Positions 1-6,874 of a stretch of DNA of 13,402 nt are shown here, in pieces. Every line of letters begins with the position of its first letter. Position 1 is the stretch's first letter. Source of the stretch: Candidatus Colimorpha onthohippi (lineage in GTDB: Bacteria > Bacteroidota > Bacteroidia > Bacteroidales > P3); assembly GCA_018064565.1 (NCBI GenBank), contig JAGHVA010000280.1:1-13402 (forward strand). Reading direction: 5' to 3'. Position numbers and translations under genes: made by a program. The notes under the pieces were generated by a model that ran no database searches, had not been told where the DNA came from, and was given only the letters and a program-made list of their open reading frames with translations.

Positions 1-1244
1 ACAATCGCAAGGAGATTGAAAACTATAAGATTATTCATCGGGACATTGTATCGGATGGTTTTGATTGTTATGTTTTTGTTGGTGTACGCAGGGCTGGCAA
101 GTCGTTCGTCCTTTACGAAAGGATGCAGCAATTACTACGAGAGGGACATGGATGGGATGAAATGCTCTATTTGAGTTTTGAAGATGAGCGTTTGGTGGGC
201 TTTACCTATGAGGATTTTAATGCCATCATAGAATGTCATATAGAAATGACAGGCAAGGATAACCCGATGTTATTCCTTGATGAGATTCATAACGTTGATG
301 GATGGGAGAGGTTTGCTCGCCGCATGGCTGACAACAAAAGAACGGTTTGGATAACTGGCTCGAATGCGAAAATGTTTTCCAAGGAGATAATGACTACGCT
401 TGGTGGACGTTATCTGTCAGTAGAAGTATATCCTTTCAGTTTTAGGGAGTTCCTACGTTTGCGAGATGTTCCTTACGACGAGCAGGCTTTGATGAGTACC
501 ACAGGAAAATCGCTATTTTTGCGTGAATATTCGGAATATTTGAATTGGGGTGGATTGCCAGAAAGCGTTAATCTTCCAGTAAAGAGGAATTACCTAAGTT
601 CTGTGTATCAAAAGATTTATTTAGGTGATATTTGCGCACGAAACAAGATAAACAACCCCAACCTCCTACGGTTGATGATAAAGAAGATGGCAGAGAGTGT
701 GAAACAGCCTTTGTCTTATTCAAGAATTACGAAGATTTTGTCAAGCGTTGGCGGTAAGATTACCATGCCTACAACGAGCAGTTATATAGAATACTGCGAA
801 GATGCATGGCTCATGCTTAGGTTGCACAATATCAGTGCTGCATTTGCAGAACGGGAGACCAACAGCAAGTACTATTTCATCGACAACGGCTTATTGAGTC
901 TTCTTTTGGTCGATCCAACAACAACTTTGTTGGAGAACGTTATCGCTCTTTCTCTTTTTCGGAAATATGGAAATGACAAGGACAATGAACGTGTCTTTTT
1001 CTATAACCAGAATGTAGAAGTCGATTTCTACGTTCCTGATGACGAACTTGCAATACAGGTTTCGTATGTTATAGAGAATTTGGATAATACAGCGAATCGC
1101 GAGGTGAAAGCATTGCAGAAGTTACCCAAGGTATTGCCGTGCAAGCGAAGAGTAATTGTTACTTATGATGAAGAAAAAAATATTGAAGATGAGTATGGAA
1201 CCATTGAGGTTATTCCCTGTTGGAAATGGTTGCTTCAGCAATAA
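1..1244 (+). CDS. AAA ATPase with DUF4143 C-terminal domain (5' end outside window)
   Basis: The reading frame is open from position 3, upstream of the first internal ATG at 123, so the start lies before the window. A Walker A P-loop, GVRRAGKS, is encoded at 81-104, which rules out ATG 123 as the start because it would remove the nucleotide-binding site. Walker B (MLFLDEIH), a sensor-like VWITGSN and an LGGRY motif that may supply the arginine finger follow. The C-terminal part resembles DUF4143, with EVDFYV and AIQVSY, a degenerate PD-(D/E)xK-like pattern common in Bacteroidetes members. Proteins of this AAA_14/DUF4143 type are widespread, often multicopy, and their function is poorly known; DNA binding or a defence/toxin role has been guessed for relatives. 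The gene converges with the HAD gene with about 30 bp between stops. No terminator is visible there. The family call is firm, the function is not. Confidence 0.88.
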   Translation, partial: NRKEIENYKIIHRDIVSDGFDCYVFVGVRRAGKSFVLYERMQQLLREGHGWDEMLYLSFEDERLVGFTYEDFNAIIECHIEMTGKDNPMLFLDEIHNVDGWERFARRMADNKRTVWITGSNAKMFSKEIMTTLGGRYLSVEVYPFSFREFLRLRDVPYDEQALMSTTGKSLFLREYSEYLNWGGLPESVNLPVKRNYLSSVYQKIYLGDICARNKINNPNLLRLMIKKMAESVKQPLSYSRITKILSSVGGKITMPTTSSYIEYCEDAWLMLRLHNISAAFAERETNSKYYFIDNGLLSLLLVDPTTTLLENVIALSLFRKYGNDKDNERVFFYNQNVEVDFYVPDDELAIQVSYVIENLDNTANREVKALQKLPKVLPCKRRVIVTYDEEKNIEDEYGTIEVIPCWKWLLQQ

Positions 1245-1274
1245 TTAGGTTAGTCCGATCTTTGGGTGTTAAGC

Positions 1275-1835
1275 CTATAGAAATGGAGCCAGCTCGGCAA
1301 ATTCGGCAAGGTTGCGAAAGTAGAAATCGACCAGTTGAGGATGCTGGTTGGCGATGCCAGAGCAGCTGCCAACCAGTACGGCAATCATGCCTGCTCGTTT
1401 GGCAAAAAGCATGTCGGTAAGCGAGTCGCCCACCATGATGCTGTGTTTGAGGTTGATGTCGGGATAATCTCTCCGGGCGCGTAGCGCCATGCCGATATTG
1501 GGTTTGCGCATAAAATGATTAGACTCGGGGAGGTAAGGACTGTGGTAGATGGCACCTATACATCCACCTGCATCTGCGACGGATGGTTGGAGGGGGTTGT
1601 GAATATCGGGCCGGCGGGTTTCGCTCATCAGCCGTTTGCCAATACACGACTGGTTGGTAACAATAAAGGTGTGGCAAAATATGCGAGAGAGCGTGACGAT
1701 GGCTTGGCACGAACCATCGATAAACTCGAAGTCGGCAGGCTGAAGCACATACCCCCCTTCGCTACGAATATTTATCACCCCATCGCGGTCAAGAAAAAGT
1801 GCGCTATCGTTGTGGATTTTTATGTATCTTTGCAT
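1275..1835 (-). CDS. HAD-family phosphatase, GmhB-like (heptose bisphosphate phosphatase type)
   Basis: A 186-residue HAD hydrolase. Motif I is FLDRDGVIN with nucleophile D16 and acid/base D18. Motif II is the threonine of TNQS (T60), motif III the lysine of RKPNIGM (K111), and motif IV is GDSLTDM (D137, D141). The order, spacing and RKP-x-x-GM signature match D-glycero-D-manno-heptose-1,7-bisphosphate 7-phosphatase (GmhB), which makes ADP-heptose precursors for LPS core. The zinc-binding cysteines of Escherichia coli GmhB (CPHH...CDC) are absent here; the loop reads YHSPYLPESNHFMRKP, so substrate is uncertain and histidinol-phosphate-type or other small sugar phosphates remain possible. I chose ATG at 1835 over an upstream TTG at 1868, because the ATG puts motif I near the N-terminus as usual. 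The gene is divergent from yggS. No promoter for it was recognised. Confidence 0.82.
   Translation of the reverse strand: MQRYIKIHNDSALFLDRDGVINIRSEGGYVLQPADFEFIDGSCQAIVTLSRIFCHTFIVTNQSCIGKRLMSETRRPDIHNPLQPSVADAGGCIGAIYHSPYLPESNHFMRKPNIGMALRARRDYPDINLKHSIMVGDSLTDMLFAKRAGMIAVLVGSCSGIANQHPQLVDFYFRNLAEFAELAPFL
1825..1832 (+). promoter_or_regulatory. Putative Bacteroidetes -7 element (TATCTTTG) upstream of yggS
   Basis: TATCTTTG followed by CA matches the Bacteroidetes -7 consensus TAnnTTTG and is the same ten bases as in the strong promoter at 8740. No TTTG lies 19-21 bp upstream, so only half of the promoter is visible. If used, transcription would start near 1839 and give a leader of roughly 80 nt before yggS. 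The element sits inside the first codons of the divergent HAD gene and could be a coincidence of coding sequence. Confidence 0.45.
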
Positions 1836-1867
1836 TTTTGATAGTTGCGGTGATAATGGTTGATACA

Positions 1868-1880
1868 ACGTTATTAACGT
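1868..1880. repeat. Short perfect inverted repeat ACGTTA-T-TAACGT
   Basis: A 6-bp perfect inverted repeat with a single central base lies in the intergenic region between the divergent HAD and yggS genes, downstream of the putative -7 element. Its symmetry would suit a dimeric regulator's operator. The region is AT-rich, so chance is a real alternative. Confidence 0.3.
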
Positions 1881-1920
1881 GAATAATGCTATTATATTAC
1901 GATTCTATACTGATTAAAAA

Positions 1921-2586
1921 ATGATAAAAGATAATCTGCTCAAAGTTCAGTCCACCATAGTATCGCCAGCGCGTTTGATTGCTGTGTCGAAGACTAAACC
2001 CGTGGAGGCTGTGCAGGAGGCGTACGAGGCGGGGCAGCGTCTGTTTGGCGAAAATCATGCGTTGGAGATGCGCGATAAGCATGCCGTACTGCCGCAAGAT
2101 ATTGAGTGGCATTTTATCGGGCACCTACAGTCGAATAAGGTGAAGTATATAGCACCATTTGTGTCGTTGATACACAGCATCGACTCGCTTGGGTTGCTAC
2201 AGGTGGTGGACAAGGAGGCTGCCAAAAACGACAGGACGATAGACTGCTTGCTGCAGTTTCATGTGGCTGCCGAGGAGACTAAGTTCGGATTGAATAAAGA
2301 AGAGGCGCAGGCACTGCTACCACACCTGACCGAGATGGAGCATGTGCATATTGTGGGTATAATGGGCATGGCTACCAATACGGATGATGAAGATAGGGTG
2401 AGGGCTGATTTCAAACAGTTGAAAGCTATCTTTGACTGGCTTAAAAATAGCTATTTTGCCAATGATGCAGCATTTCGGGAACTCTCGATGGGTATGAGTG
2501 GCGATTATATGATAGCGCTGCAAGAGGGTAGTACGATGGTGCGTGTGGGTAGTGCTATCTTTGGCGCACGCAACTATGACTTGTAA
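1921..2586 (+). CDS. yggS: YggS/PLPBP-family pyridoxal phosphate-binding protein
   Basis: A 221-residue protein of the YggS (PLPBP/PROSC) family, a fold-type III PLP-binding TIM barrel in the cytoplasm. The PLP lysine is K24 in AVSKTK. Other family signatures are FGENHALE, WHFIGHLQSNK, the SIDS stretch, KFGL and the C-terminal LSMGMSGDY followed by VRVGSAIFG. Known members have no enzymatic activity; they keep PLP homeostasis and influence amino-acid and keto-acid pools. Length is close to the usual 220-235. The start ATG at 1921 follows an A-rich stretch rather than a Shine-Dalgarno sequence, as is usual in Bacteroidetes. This is the first gene of a co-directional run that reaches 8692. The next gene starts 14 nt after its stop. 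Confidence 0.95.
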   Translation: MIKDNLLKVQSTIVSPARLIAVSKTKPVEAVQEAYEAGQRLFGENHALEMRDKHAVLPQDIEWHFIGHLQSNKVKYIAPFVSLIHSIDSLGLLQVVDKEAAKNDRTIDCLLQFHVAAEETKFGLNKEEAQALLPHLTEMEHVHIVGIMGMATNTDDEDRVRADFKQLKAIFDWLKNSYFANDAAFRELSMGMSGDYMIALQEGSTMVRVGSAIFGARNYDL

Positions 2587-2600
2587 TATCGGACAGACTT

Positions 2601-3491
2601 ATGCAGATATTCAAGAACAAACGGAATGTGATTCTGTCGTATGTGGTGATGACCTTCGGTATATTGACCTACACTTTCTCGTGGTCGGTATTCATGTTGC
2701 CATGCCAGATTATCTCGGGTGGCGTAACGGGCTTGTCGTCAACACTCTATTACTTGTTGCCATGGCATATTCCTGTTGGTGTTACCAATTTGGTGTTTAA
2801 TGCTATCTTTTTTGTATTAGGGCTTAAGATATTAGGCTCAAAATTTGGTATCAACACTATCTATGGCATTGTTATGTCGTCGGTGTGTTTTATCTTGTGG
2901 CAACAAGTGTTGCATATAGAGCAGGTAATAGATGCGATGGTATTGGTGAACAACGACTTCTTGTGTGCGGTGTTGGGTGGTGCGTTGTGTGGACTGGGTA
3001 TCGGCATCACTTTCTCGATGGGAGGCAACTCGGGCGGTACCGATATCATTGCGCTTATCGTATGCAAATATTACAATATCTCGCCAGGCAAGGTGTTGAT
3101 GCTGATTGATTTGGTTATTATTGGATGTACGTTTTTTGTGTCGCATAGCATCAATAAGGTAATATATGGTTATATGGTGATGGTGGCTACGACCTATGTG
3201 CTTGACCTTGTCATTGATGGCAACAAGCAGTCGTATCAAATCATGGTGTTCTCGTCGAAGGCACCAGAGATAGGACTCGAGATAATACGAGAGGTGGGTC
3301 GTGGCGCTACGTTGCTGGATGGTGAAGGTGTGTATAGCCATCAGAGTCAGAAAGTGTTGTTGCTGTTGGTGCATAAGACCGACAAGCCACATGTGATGCG
3401 GATTGTGCATCGGATTGACGAGAATGCGTTTGTCTCTGTGTCAAAGACACAAGGCGTATTTGGCAAGAATTTTGAGAAACTGAAAATGTAA
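2601..3491 (+). CDS. YitT-family (DUF161/DUF2179) integral membrane protein
   Basis: A 296-residue protein with about five hydrophobic segments in its first 200 residues, then a soluble C-terminal domain of about 90 residues. The membrane part has family hallmarks: the first helix followed by SGGVTGLS, and GGNSGGTDIIA after a glycine-rich helix. The C-terminal part (from about residue 208) resembles DUF2179, with GRGATLLDGEGVYS and a closing GVFG. Members are common in Firmicutes and Bacteroidetes. Their substrate is not known to me and no transport activity should be assumed. It begins 14 nt after yggS and ends 12 nt before rpe, so co-transcription is likely. No functional link to its neighbours is obvious. 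Confidence 0.9.
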   Translation: MQIFKNKRNVILSYVVMTFGILTYTFSWSVFMLPCQIISGGVTGLSSTLYYLLPWHIPVGVTNLVFNAIFFVLGLKILGSKFGINTIYGIVMSSVCFILWQQVLHIEQVIDAMVLVNNDFLCAVLGGALCGLGIGITFSMGGNSGGTDIIALIVCKYYNISPGKVLMLIDLVIIGCTFFVSHSINKVIYGYMVMVATTYVLDLVIDGNKQSYQIMVFSSKAPEIGLEIIREVGRGATLLDGEGVYSHQSQKVLLLLVHKTDKPHVMRIVHRIDENAFVSVSKTQGVFGKNFEKLKM

Positions 3492-3503
3492 ATTATCAAT
3501 ACT

Positions 3504-4154
3504 ATGGGATTAGTATCACCTTCGTTATTGTCGGCAGACTTCGGAAATCTCCAGCGAGATATAGAGATGCTCAATGCCAGTGTGTGCGATTATCTTCATG
3601 TAGATGTGATGGACGGCATGTTTGTGCCGAATATCTCGTTTGGTCAGCCAGTGATTAAACATATCAAAAAGTATGCACAGAAACCGCTTGATGTGCACTT
3701 GATGATTATGGATCCAGGTAGGTATATCGACGACTTCAAAAGGGCTGGAGCCGACCTGCTGACGGTGCATTATGAGGCTTGCACACACCTCGACCGTACG
3801 CTGCATGCCATCAAAGATGCGGGAATGCGTTGTGGGGCAGTGCTCAACCCGCATACACCTGTGATGCTGCTTGAGGATACTGTACAACTATGCGATGTGG
3901 TGCTACTTATGAGTGTGAATCCAGGTTTTGGCGGTCAGTCGTTTATTGAGAATACCTACAACAAGGTACGTCAGTTGCGAGAGTTGCGGGATCGGAAAAA
4001 TCCACGATGCCTGATTGAGGTGGACGGAGGTGTGAACACAAGCAACGCACCCTTGTTGTATGCAGCGGGTGCTGATATGCTTGTGGCTGGCAATGCTGTG
4101 TTTAAGAGTGATAACCCTCAAGCTACCATCAAAGCGTTGAAACAAAATGAGTAG
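3504..4154 (+). CDS. rpe: Ribulose-phosphate 3-epimerase
   Basis: Interconverts D-ribulose 5-phosphate and D-xylulose 5-phosphate in the non-oxidative pentose phosphate pathway. The 216-residue TIM barrel has the expected metal and catalytic residues: H32 and D34 in LHVDVMDG, H65 in LDVHLMI, and D174 in EVDGGVN. SLLSADF near the N-terminus, the phosphate-binding NPGFGGQSF loop and the terminal GADMLVAGNAVF are all typical. Length matches the family's usual 215-225. The gene lies 12 nt after the YitT gene. Its last eight bases overlap the start of the rRNA methyltransferase gene (the ATG at 4147 lies inside its final codons), suggesting translational coupling. Confidence 0.97.
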   Translation: MGLVSPSLLSADFGNLQRDIEMLNASVCDYLHVDVMDGMFVPNISFGQPVIKHIKKYAQKPLDVHLMIMDPGRYIDDFKRAGADLLTVHYEACTHLDRTLHAIKDAGMRCGAVLNPHTPVMLLEDTVQLCDVVLLMSVNPGFGGQSFIENTYNKVRQLRELRDRKNPRCLIEVDGGVNTSNAPLLYAAGADMLVAGNAVFKSDNPQATIKALKQNE

Positions 4155-5505
4155 GCCCCGACTGATAATAGCTCCCGCCAAACAAAAGGCATTAGAACGC
4201 CGGCATCCATGGATATTTAGTGGGGCAGTGTGCCGCACCGAAGGCAATCCGAGTGCTGGTGATATCGTGGATGTATGTACTGCCGATGGCGCCTGGCTGG
4301 CGGTGGGATATTACCAGCCCGACAGCATTGTATGCAAGGTGTTGAGCTACGACACCCAACAGGTTGACCAAGCGTTTTTTGCGGCACGGATCGATCAGGC
4401 TGTTCGGCTTCGTGAGATGTTGGGCTTTTTTAACGATAGCAGCACTAATGTGTTTCGACTCGTTAATGGCGAGGGCGATTTTTTGCCAGGGCTGATTTGC
4501 GACTATTACAATGGAGTGCTGGTAATGCAGGCACATAGCATGGGTATGTATAGGCTGTTTGACCTGTTTGCAGACTTGTTTCGAGACCGTTTGGGTAGTC
4601 GTTTGGTGGCAATATTTGACAAATCGTCGGCTACAGTCCCGAATGCGACGGATGTCAGCGATGGTTATATTTGGACACGCAGCAGTACGATGCCTCAAGA
4701 ATGGGAGGTGGTAGAGTTGGACAATAAGATACTCATCAATTTTTACGAGGGACAAAAGACAGGTTTTTTTGTCGATCAGCGCGAAAACCGCAGTCTTGTG
4801 CGGCAGTTGGCTCAGGGACGCCGCGTGCTAAACTGCTTCGGCTATACGGGCGGCTTTTCGTTGGCAGCGTTGAGAGGCGGTGCGGAATATGTAGAGACGG
4901 TGGATATCAGTCGCAGGGCAATCGAGTTGTGCGAACGCAACGTGCAGATCAATTTTGGCGTGCAGGCTCCTCACAAAGGTGTGGTGGCGGATGTGTTGCA
5001 ATACTGGAACCGACCGGAGGGAGGTCATGAGCACCGTTTAGTAGATAAGGATGCAGCGAATAACCGACCAGCGGGGGGGGATGAGCATCGCTTATTAAAC
5101 GATAATTCGGCGAATAAGCCGAATGCAGCCCCCGTGCCAATGGCATCCGCCATTGGTTGCGAAGAAATGAACAGCCCAGAGGTGCAAAAGCAATTTGACT
5201 TGGTGGTGCTTGACCCTCCAGCGTTTGCCAAAAACCACCGCAACCTGCAGCAAGGTTTGAAAGGCTACCGGGCAGTTAATACCAAAGCTATGCAGCATAT
5301 AGCGCCAGGCGGGTTGCTGCTTACATTCAGCTGCTCACAGGCTGTGAGTCGCGACGACTTCCAGACTATGGCATTCTCGGCTGCTGCATTGGCGCATAGG
5401 GATGTACGCATAGTGCGCTGGTTGCCACATGCAATGGATCATCCTGTAAGTATTTATCACCCAGAGGGAGAATATCTAAAAGGACTGCTGCTACAAGTGC
5501 AGTAA
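4147..5505 (+). CDS. rlmI: Class I SAM-dependent rRNA methyltransferase, RlmI-like, with in-frame insertion
   Basis: An N-terminal PUA domain (about residues 1-75) is followed by a Rossmann methyltransferase domain. Seen in order: LVNGEGDFLPGL, FYEGQKTGFFVDQR (200-212), the SAM-binding LNCFGYTGGFSLA (228-240), the acidic VDIS (252-255), DPPAF (356-360) and FSCSQAVSRDDF. RlmI of Escherichia coli makes m5C1962 in 23S rRNA; orthology is likely but the target base is inferred. At 452 residues it is some 55 longer than the usual 390-400. The excess lies between ADVLQYW (281-287) and FDLVVLDPPAF, where two 18-residue tandem copies (289-306, 307-324) and a proline/alanine-rich stretch are inserted. 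This is a family-variable surface loop, so the enzyme may stay active. A G8 run inside it would inactivate the gene if it slipped. The gene overlaps rpe by 8 nt. Confidence 0.86.
   Translation: MSRPRLIIAPAKQKALERRHPWIFSGAVCRTEGNPSAGDIVDVCTADGAWLAVGYYQPDSIVCKVLSYDTQQVDQAFFAARIDQAVRLREMLGFFNDSSTNVFRLVNGEGDFLPGLICDYYNGVLVMQAHSMGMYRLFDLFADLFRDRLGSRLVAIFDKSSATVPNATDVSDGYIWTRSSTMPQEWEVVELDNKILINFYEGQKTGFFVDQRENRSLVRQLAQGRRVLNCFGYTGGFSLAALRGGAEYVETVDISRRAIELCERNVQINFGVQAPHKGVVADVLQYWNRPEGGHEHRLVDKDAANNRPAGGDEHRLLNDNSANKPNAAPVPMASAIGCEEMNSPEVQKQFDLVVLDPPAFAKNHRNLQQGLKGYRAVNTKAMQHIAPGGLLLTFSCSQAVSRDDFQTMAFSAAALAHRDVRIVRWLPHAMDHPVSIYHPEGEYLKGLLLQVQ
5011..5118 (+). repeat. Two tandem imperfect 54-bp copies inside rlmI
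   Basis: Copy 1 is 5011-5064 and copy 2 is 5065-5118. They align without gaps with 38 of 54 bases identical. Both stay in frame and encode RPxGGxEHRL followed by a variable stretch and AN; 10 of 18 residues are the same. The divergence suggests an old duplication or two independent insertions of a related element. Confidence 0.85.
5073..5080 (+). repeat. G8 homopolymer in rlmI coding sequence
   Basis: Eight consecutive G residues lie in the second 54-bp copy, encoding the end of Ala, two Gly and the start of Asp. A change of one base would shift frame before the catalytic DPPAF motif. It is also a common place for sequencing error. Confidence 0.9.
5137..5156. repeat. 8-bp perfect hairpin in the rlmI insertion
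   Basis: CCAATGGC and GCCATTGG are perfect reverse complements separated by ATCC, 18 bp after the tandem copies and still within the extra segment of rlmI. No T-run follows, so it is not a normal terminator. Confidence 0.6.
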
Positions 5506-5561
5506 CTATCTCGATAGCGTAGCAGTAGATAAGACAAATTTATATATTGCGAACAAATAAT

Positions 5562-6161
5562 ATGGAACCATTAGGTTATCAGAAAATTGACCAATACGAC
5601 GAACGGTGTGTGGCAGCGTTGGCGGAGCATTACAAGGCGATACTGCAACTGCTGGGCGAGGATCCTGGACGTGAAGGCTTGCTCAAGTCGCCTGAGCGGA
5701 TTGCAAAAGCTATGCTCTTCTGTACGGGCGGATATGACCAAGACCCAGAGGCATTGTTGCGGGAGGCGGTGTTTCACGAGGACTATAAGCAGATGGTGGT
5801 GGTGAAAGATATCGAGATATACTCGATGTGCGAACACCATATGATGCCCTTTATTGGCAAGGCGCATGTGGCTTATATCCCCAATGGCACTATCGTAGGA
5901 TTGAGCAAACTGGCCAGGGTGGTGGATGCATACGCTCGCCGGCTGCAGGTGCAGGAACGCTTGACCAAGCAGATAAAAGATTGCATCCAGCACACCCTCA
6001 ACCCGCTTGGAGTGGCTGTGGTGATTGAGGCTCAGCATCTCTGCATGTCGATGCGAGGGGTGCAGAAACAAAACGCAATCACGACAACATCGGATTTTAC
6101 GGGCGCTTTTATGAAAGATCCCAAAACACGTGAGGAATTTCTGCATATTATAAACCGTTAG
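5562..6161 (+). CDS. folE: GTP cyclohydrolase I
   Basis: Converts GTP to 7,8-dihydroneopterin triphosphate, the first step of folate (and queuosine/pterin) synthesis; the family forms toroidal decamers in the cytoplasm. The zinc ligands C90, H93 (in SMCEHHMMPF) and C161 (in AQHLCMSMRG) are present, as are EDPGREGLLKSPERIAKA, IPNGTIVGLSKLARVVD and RLQVQERLT. The 199-residue length is typical. I chose ATG at 5562 over an in-frame TTG at 5547, since the ATG start fits the family and the extra residues (RTNN) add nothing recognised. The gene begins 56 nt after rlmI, the widest gap in this run; no convincing promoter was found there. It ends 5 nt before the LolA-like gene. Confidence 0.97.
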   Translation: MEPLGYQKIDQYDERCVAALAEHYKAILQLLGEDPGREGLLKSPERIAKAMLFCTGGYDQDPEALLREAVFHEDYKQMVVVKDIEIYSMCEHHMMPFIGKAHVAYIPNGTIVGLSKLARVVDAYARRLQVQERLTKQIKDCIQHTLNPLGVAVVIEAQHLCMSMRGVQKQNAITTTSDFTGAFMKDPKTREEFLHIINR

Positions 6162-6166
6162 TCGAG

Positions 6167-6850
6167 ATGAAATACAAGATACATAAATTGCTATATGTGC
6201 TGCTGGCATTCTTGTTGCTGGTCGACATAGGTGATGTTAGTGCTCAGATAACGCATACTGCCGATGGCAATGTCGATAAGCAGGCTGATGCACTGCTGAG
6301 CAGGGCGGCTGGAGTCTTTAAGAAGCAGGCTATGTCGTTCAGAGTTACGATGATTAACCAGCCTGCACCGAATGTCAAGTCGTCGTCGAAGACCAGCAAA
6401 CTCTCGGCAGATGTGCTTTATTCTTCGGGATGCTATCGTGTTACACTGCCCGACATGGTGCTTTATTGTGATGGCAAGTCGGTGTGGCAGTGGGATAAGA
6501 AGGCCAACGAGGTCAATGTGAACCCATTGTCAGATAGTCAAGACGACTTGATGAACCCAGCATCACTACTGGCAAACTATAAGAAAAACTTTAGAGCCAA
6601 GTATATACGACAGGAAGACAATGGAGATGCAGTGATTGATTTGATTCCCAAAAAATCAAAGAGTTATCATAAAATTAGACTGGTATTAGCCAGCAAGAGT
6701 GCTACGATCAAAAGCATGACACTGCATAACTACGATGGCAGTCGCGGTCAGTATCAGGTTGGTGGTATAAAAAAAGTGAAATGCGTGGCGTCTGATTTCG
6801 CGTTTAACGCTGCTGCCAACCCTTCGGTAGAGATTATCGATATGCGTTGA
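6167..6850 (+). CDS. LolA-like periplasmic outer-membrane lipoprotein carrier
   Basis: A 227-residue secreted protein. Residues 1-26 form a signal peptide: KYKIHK, a leucine-rich core, then a VSA-Q type cleavage site. The mature part begins with helix-like DKQADALLSRAAGVFKKQ and continues with short beta-strand-like stretches, including ADVLYSSGCYRV, MVLYCDGKSVWQWDKKANEV and the later NPASLLANY. These match the LolA/outer-membrane lipoprotein carrier fold (an open beta-barrel that carries lipoproteins across the periplasm). The size is near the usual 200-225. Sequence similarity within LolA proteins is low, and Bacteroidetes have several LolA-like paralogues, so lipoprotein ferrying is inferred rather than shown. 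It starts 5 nt after folE and lies 24 nt before tsaB, indicating one transcript. Confidence 0.78.
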   Translation: MKYKIHKLLYVLLAFLLLVDIGDVSAQITHTADGNVDKQADALLSRAAGVFKKQAMSFRVTMINQPAPNVKSSSKTSKLSADVLYSSGCYRVTLPDMVLYCDGKSVWQWDKKANEVNVNPLSDSQDDLMNPASLLANYKKNFRAKYIRQEDNGDAVIDLIPKKSKSYHKIRLVLASKSATIKSMTLHNYDGSRGQYQVGGIKKVKCVASDFAFNAAANPSVEIIDMR

Positions 6851-6874
6851 CAAAATGGTAAAGGATATACGGTT

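Noticed and set aside
1515..1841. Plus-strand 108-codon frame opposite the HAD gene
   Set aside because: The HAD frame on the minus strand carries all four catalytic motifs; the plus frame has no motif.
2838..3410. 190-codon open frame on the minus strand opposite the YitT gene
   Set aside because: Its product is His/Gln/Arg-rich without any family motif and lies wholly opposite a well-supported membrane protein gene; it is a shadow frame.
5508..5519. Small CTATC-TC-GATAG palindrome after the rlmI stop
   Set aside because: The stem is 5 bp with a 2-nt loop and no T-run; too weak for a terminator.
5541..5549. Possible -7 element TATATATTG before folE
   Set aside because: It lacks the TTTG end of the consensus by one T and has no -33 element; the short spacing suggests read-through from upstream.
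5571..6209. 212-codon open frame on the minus strand opposite folE
   Set aside because: folE on the plus strand has all its zinc and catalytic residues; the minus frame gives a low-complexity His/Leu-rich product with no recognised domain.
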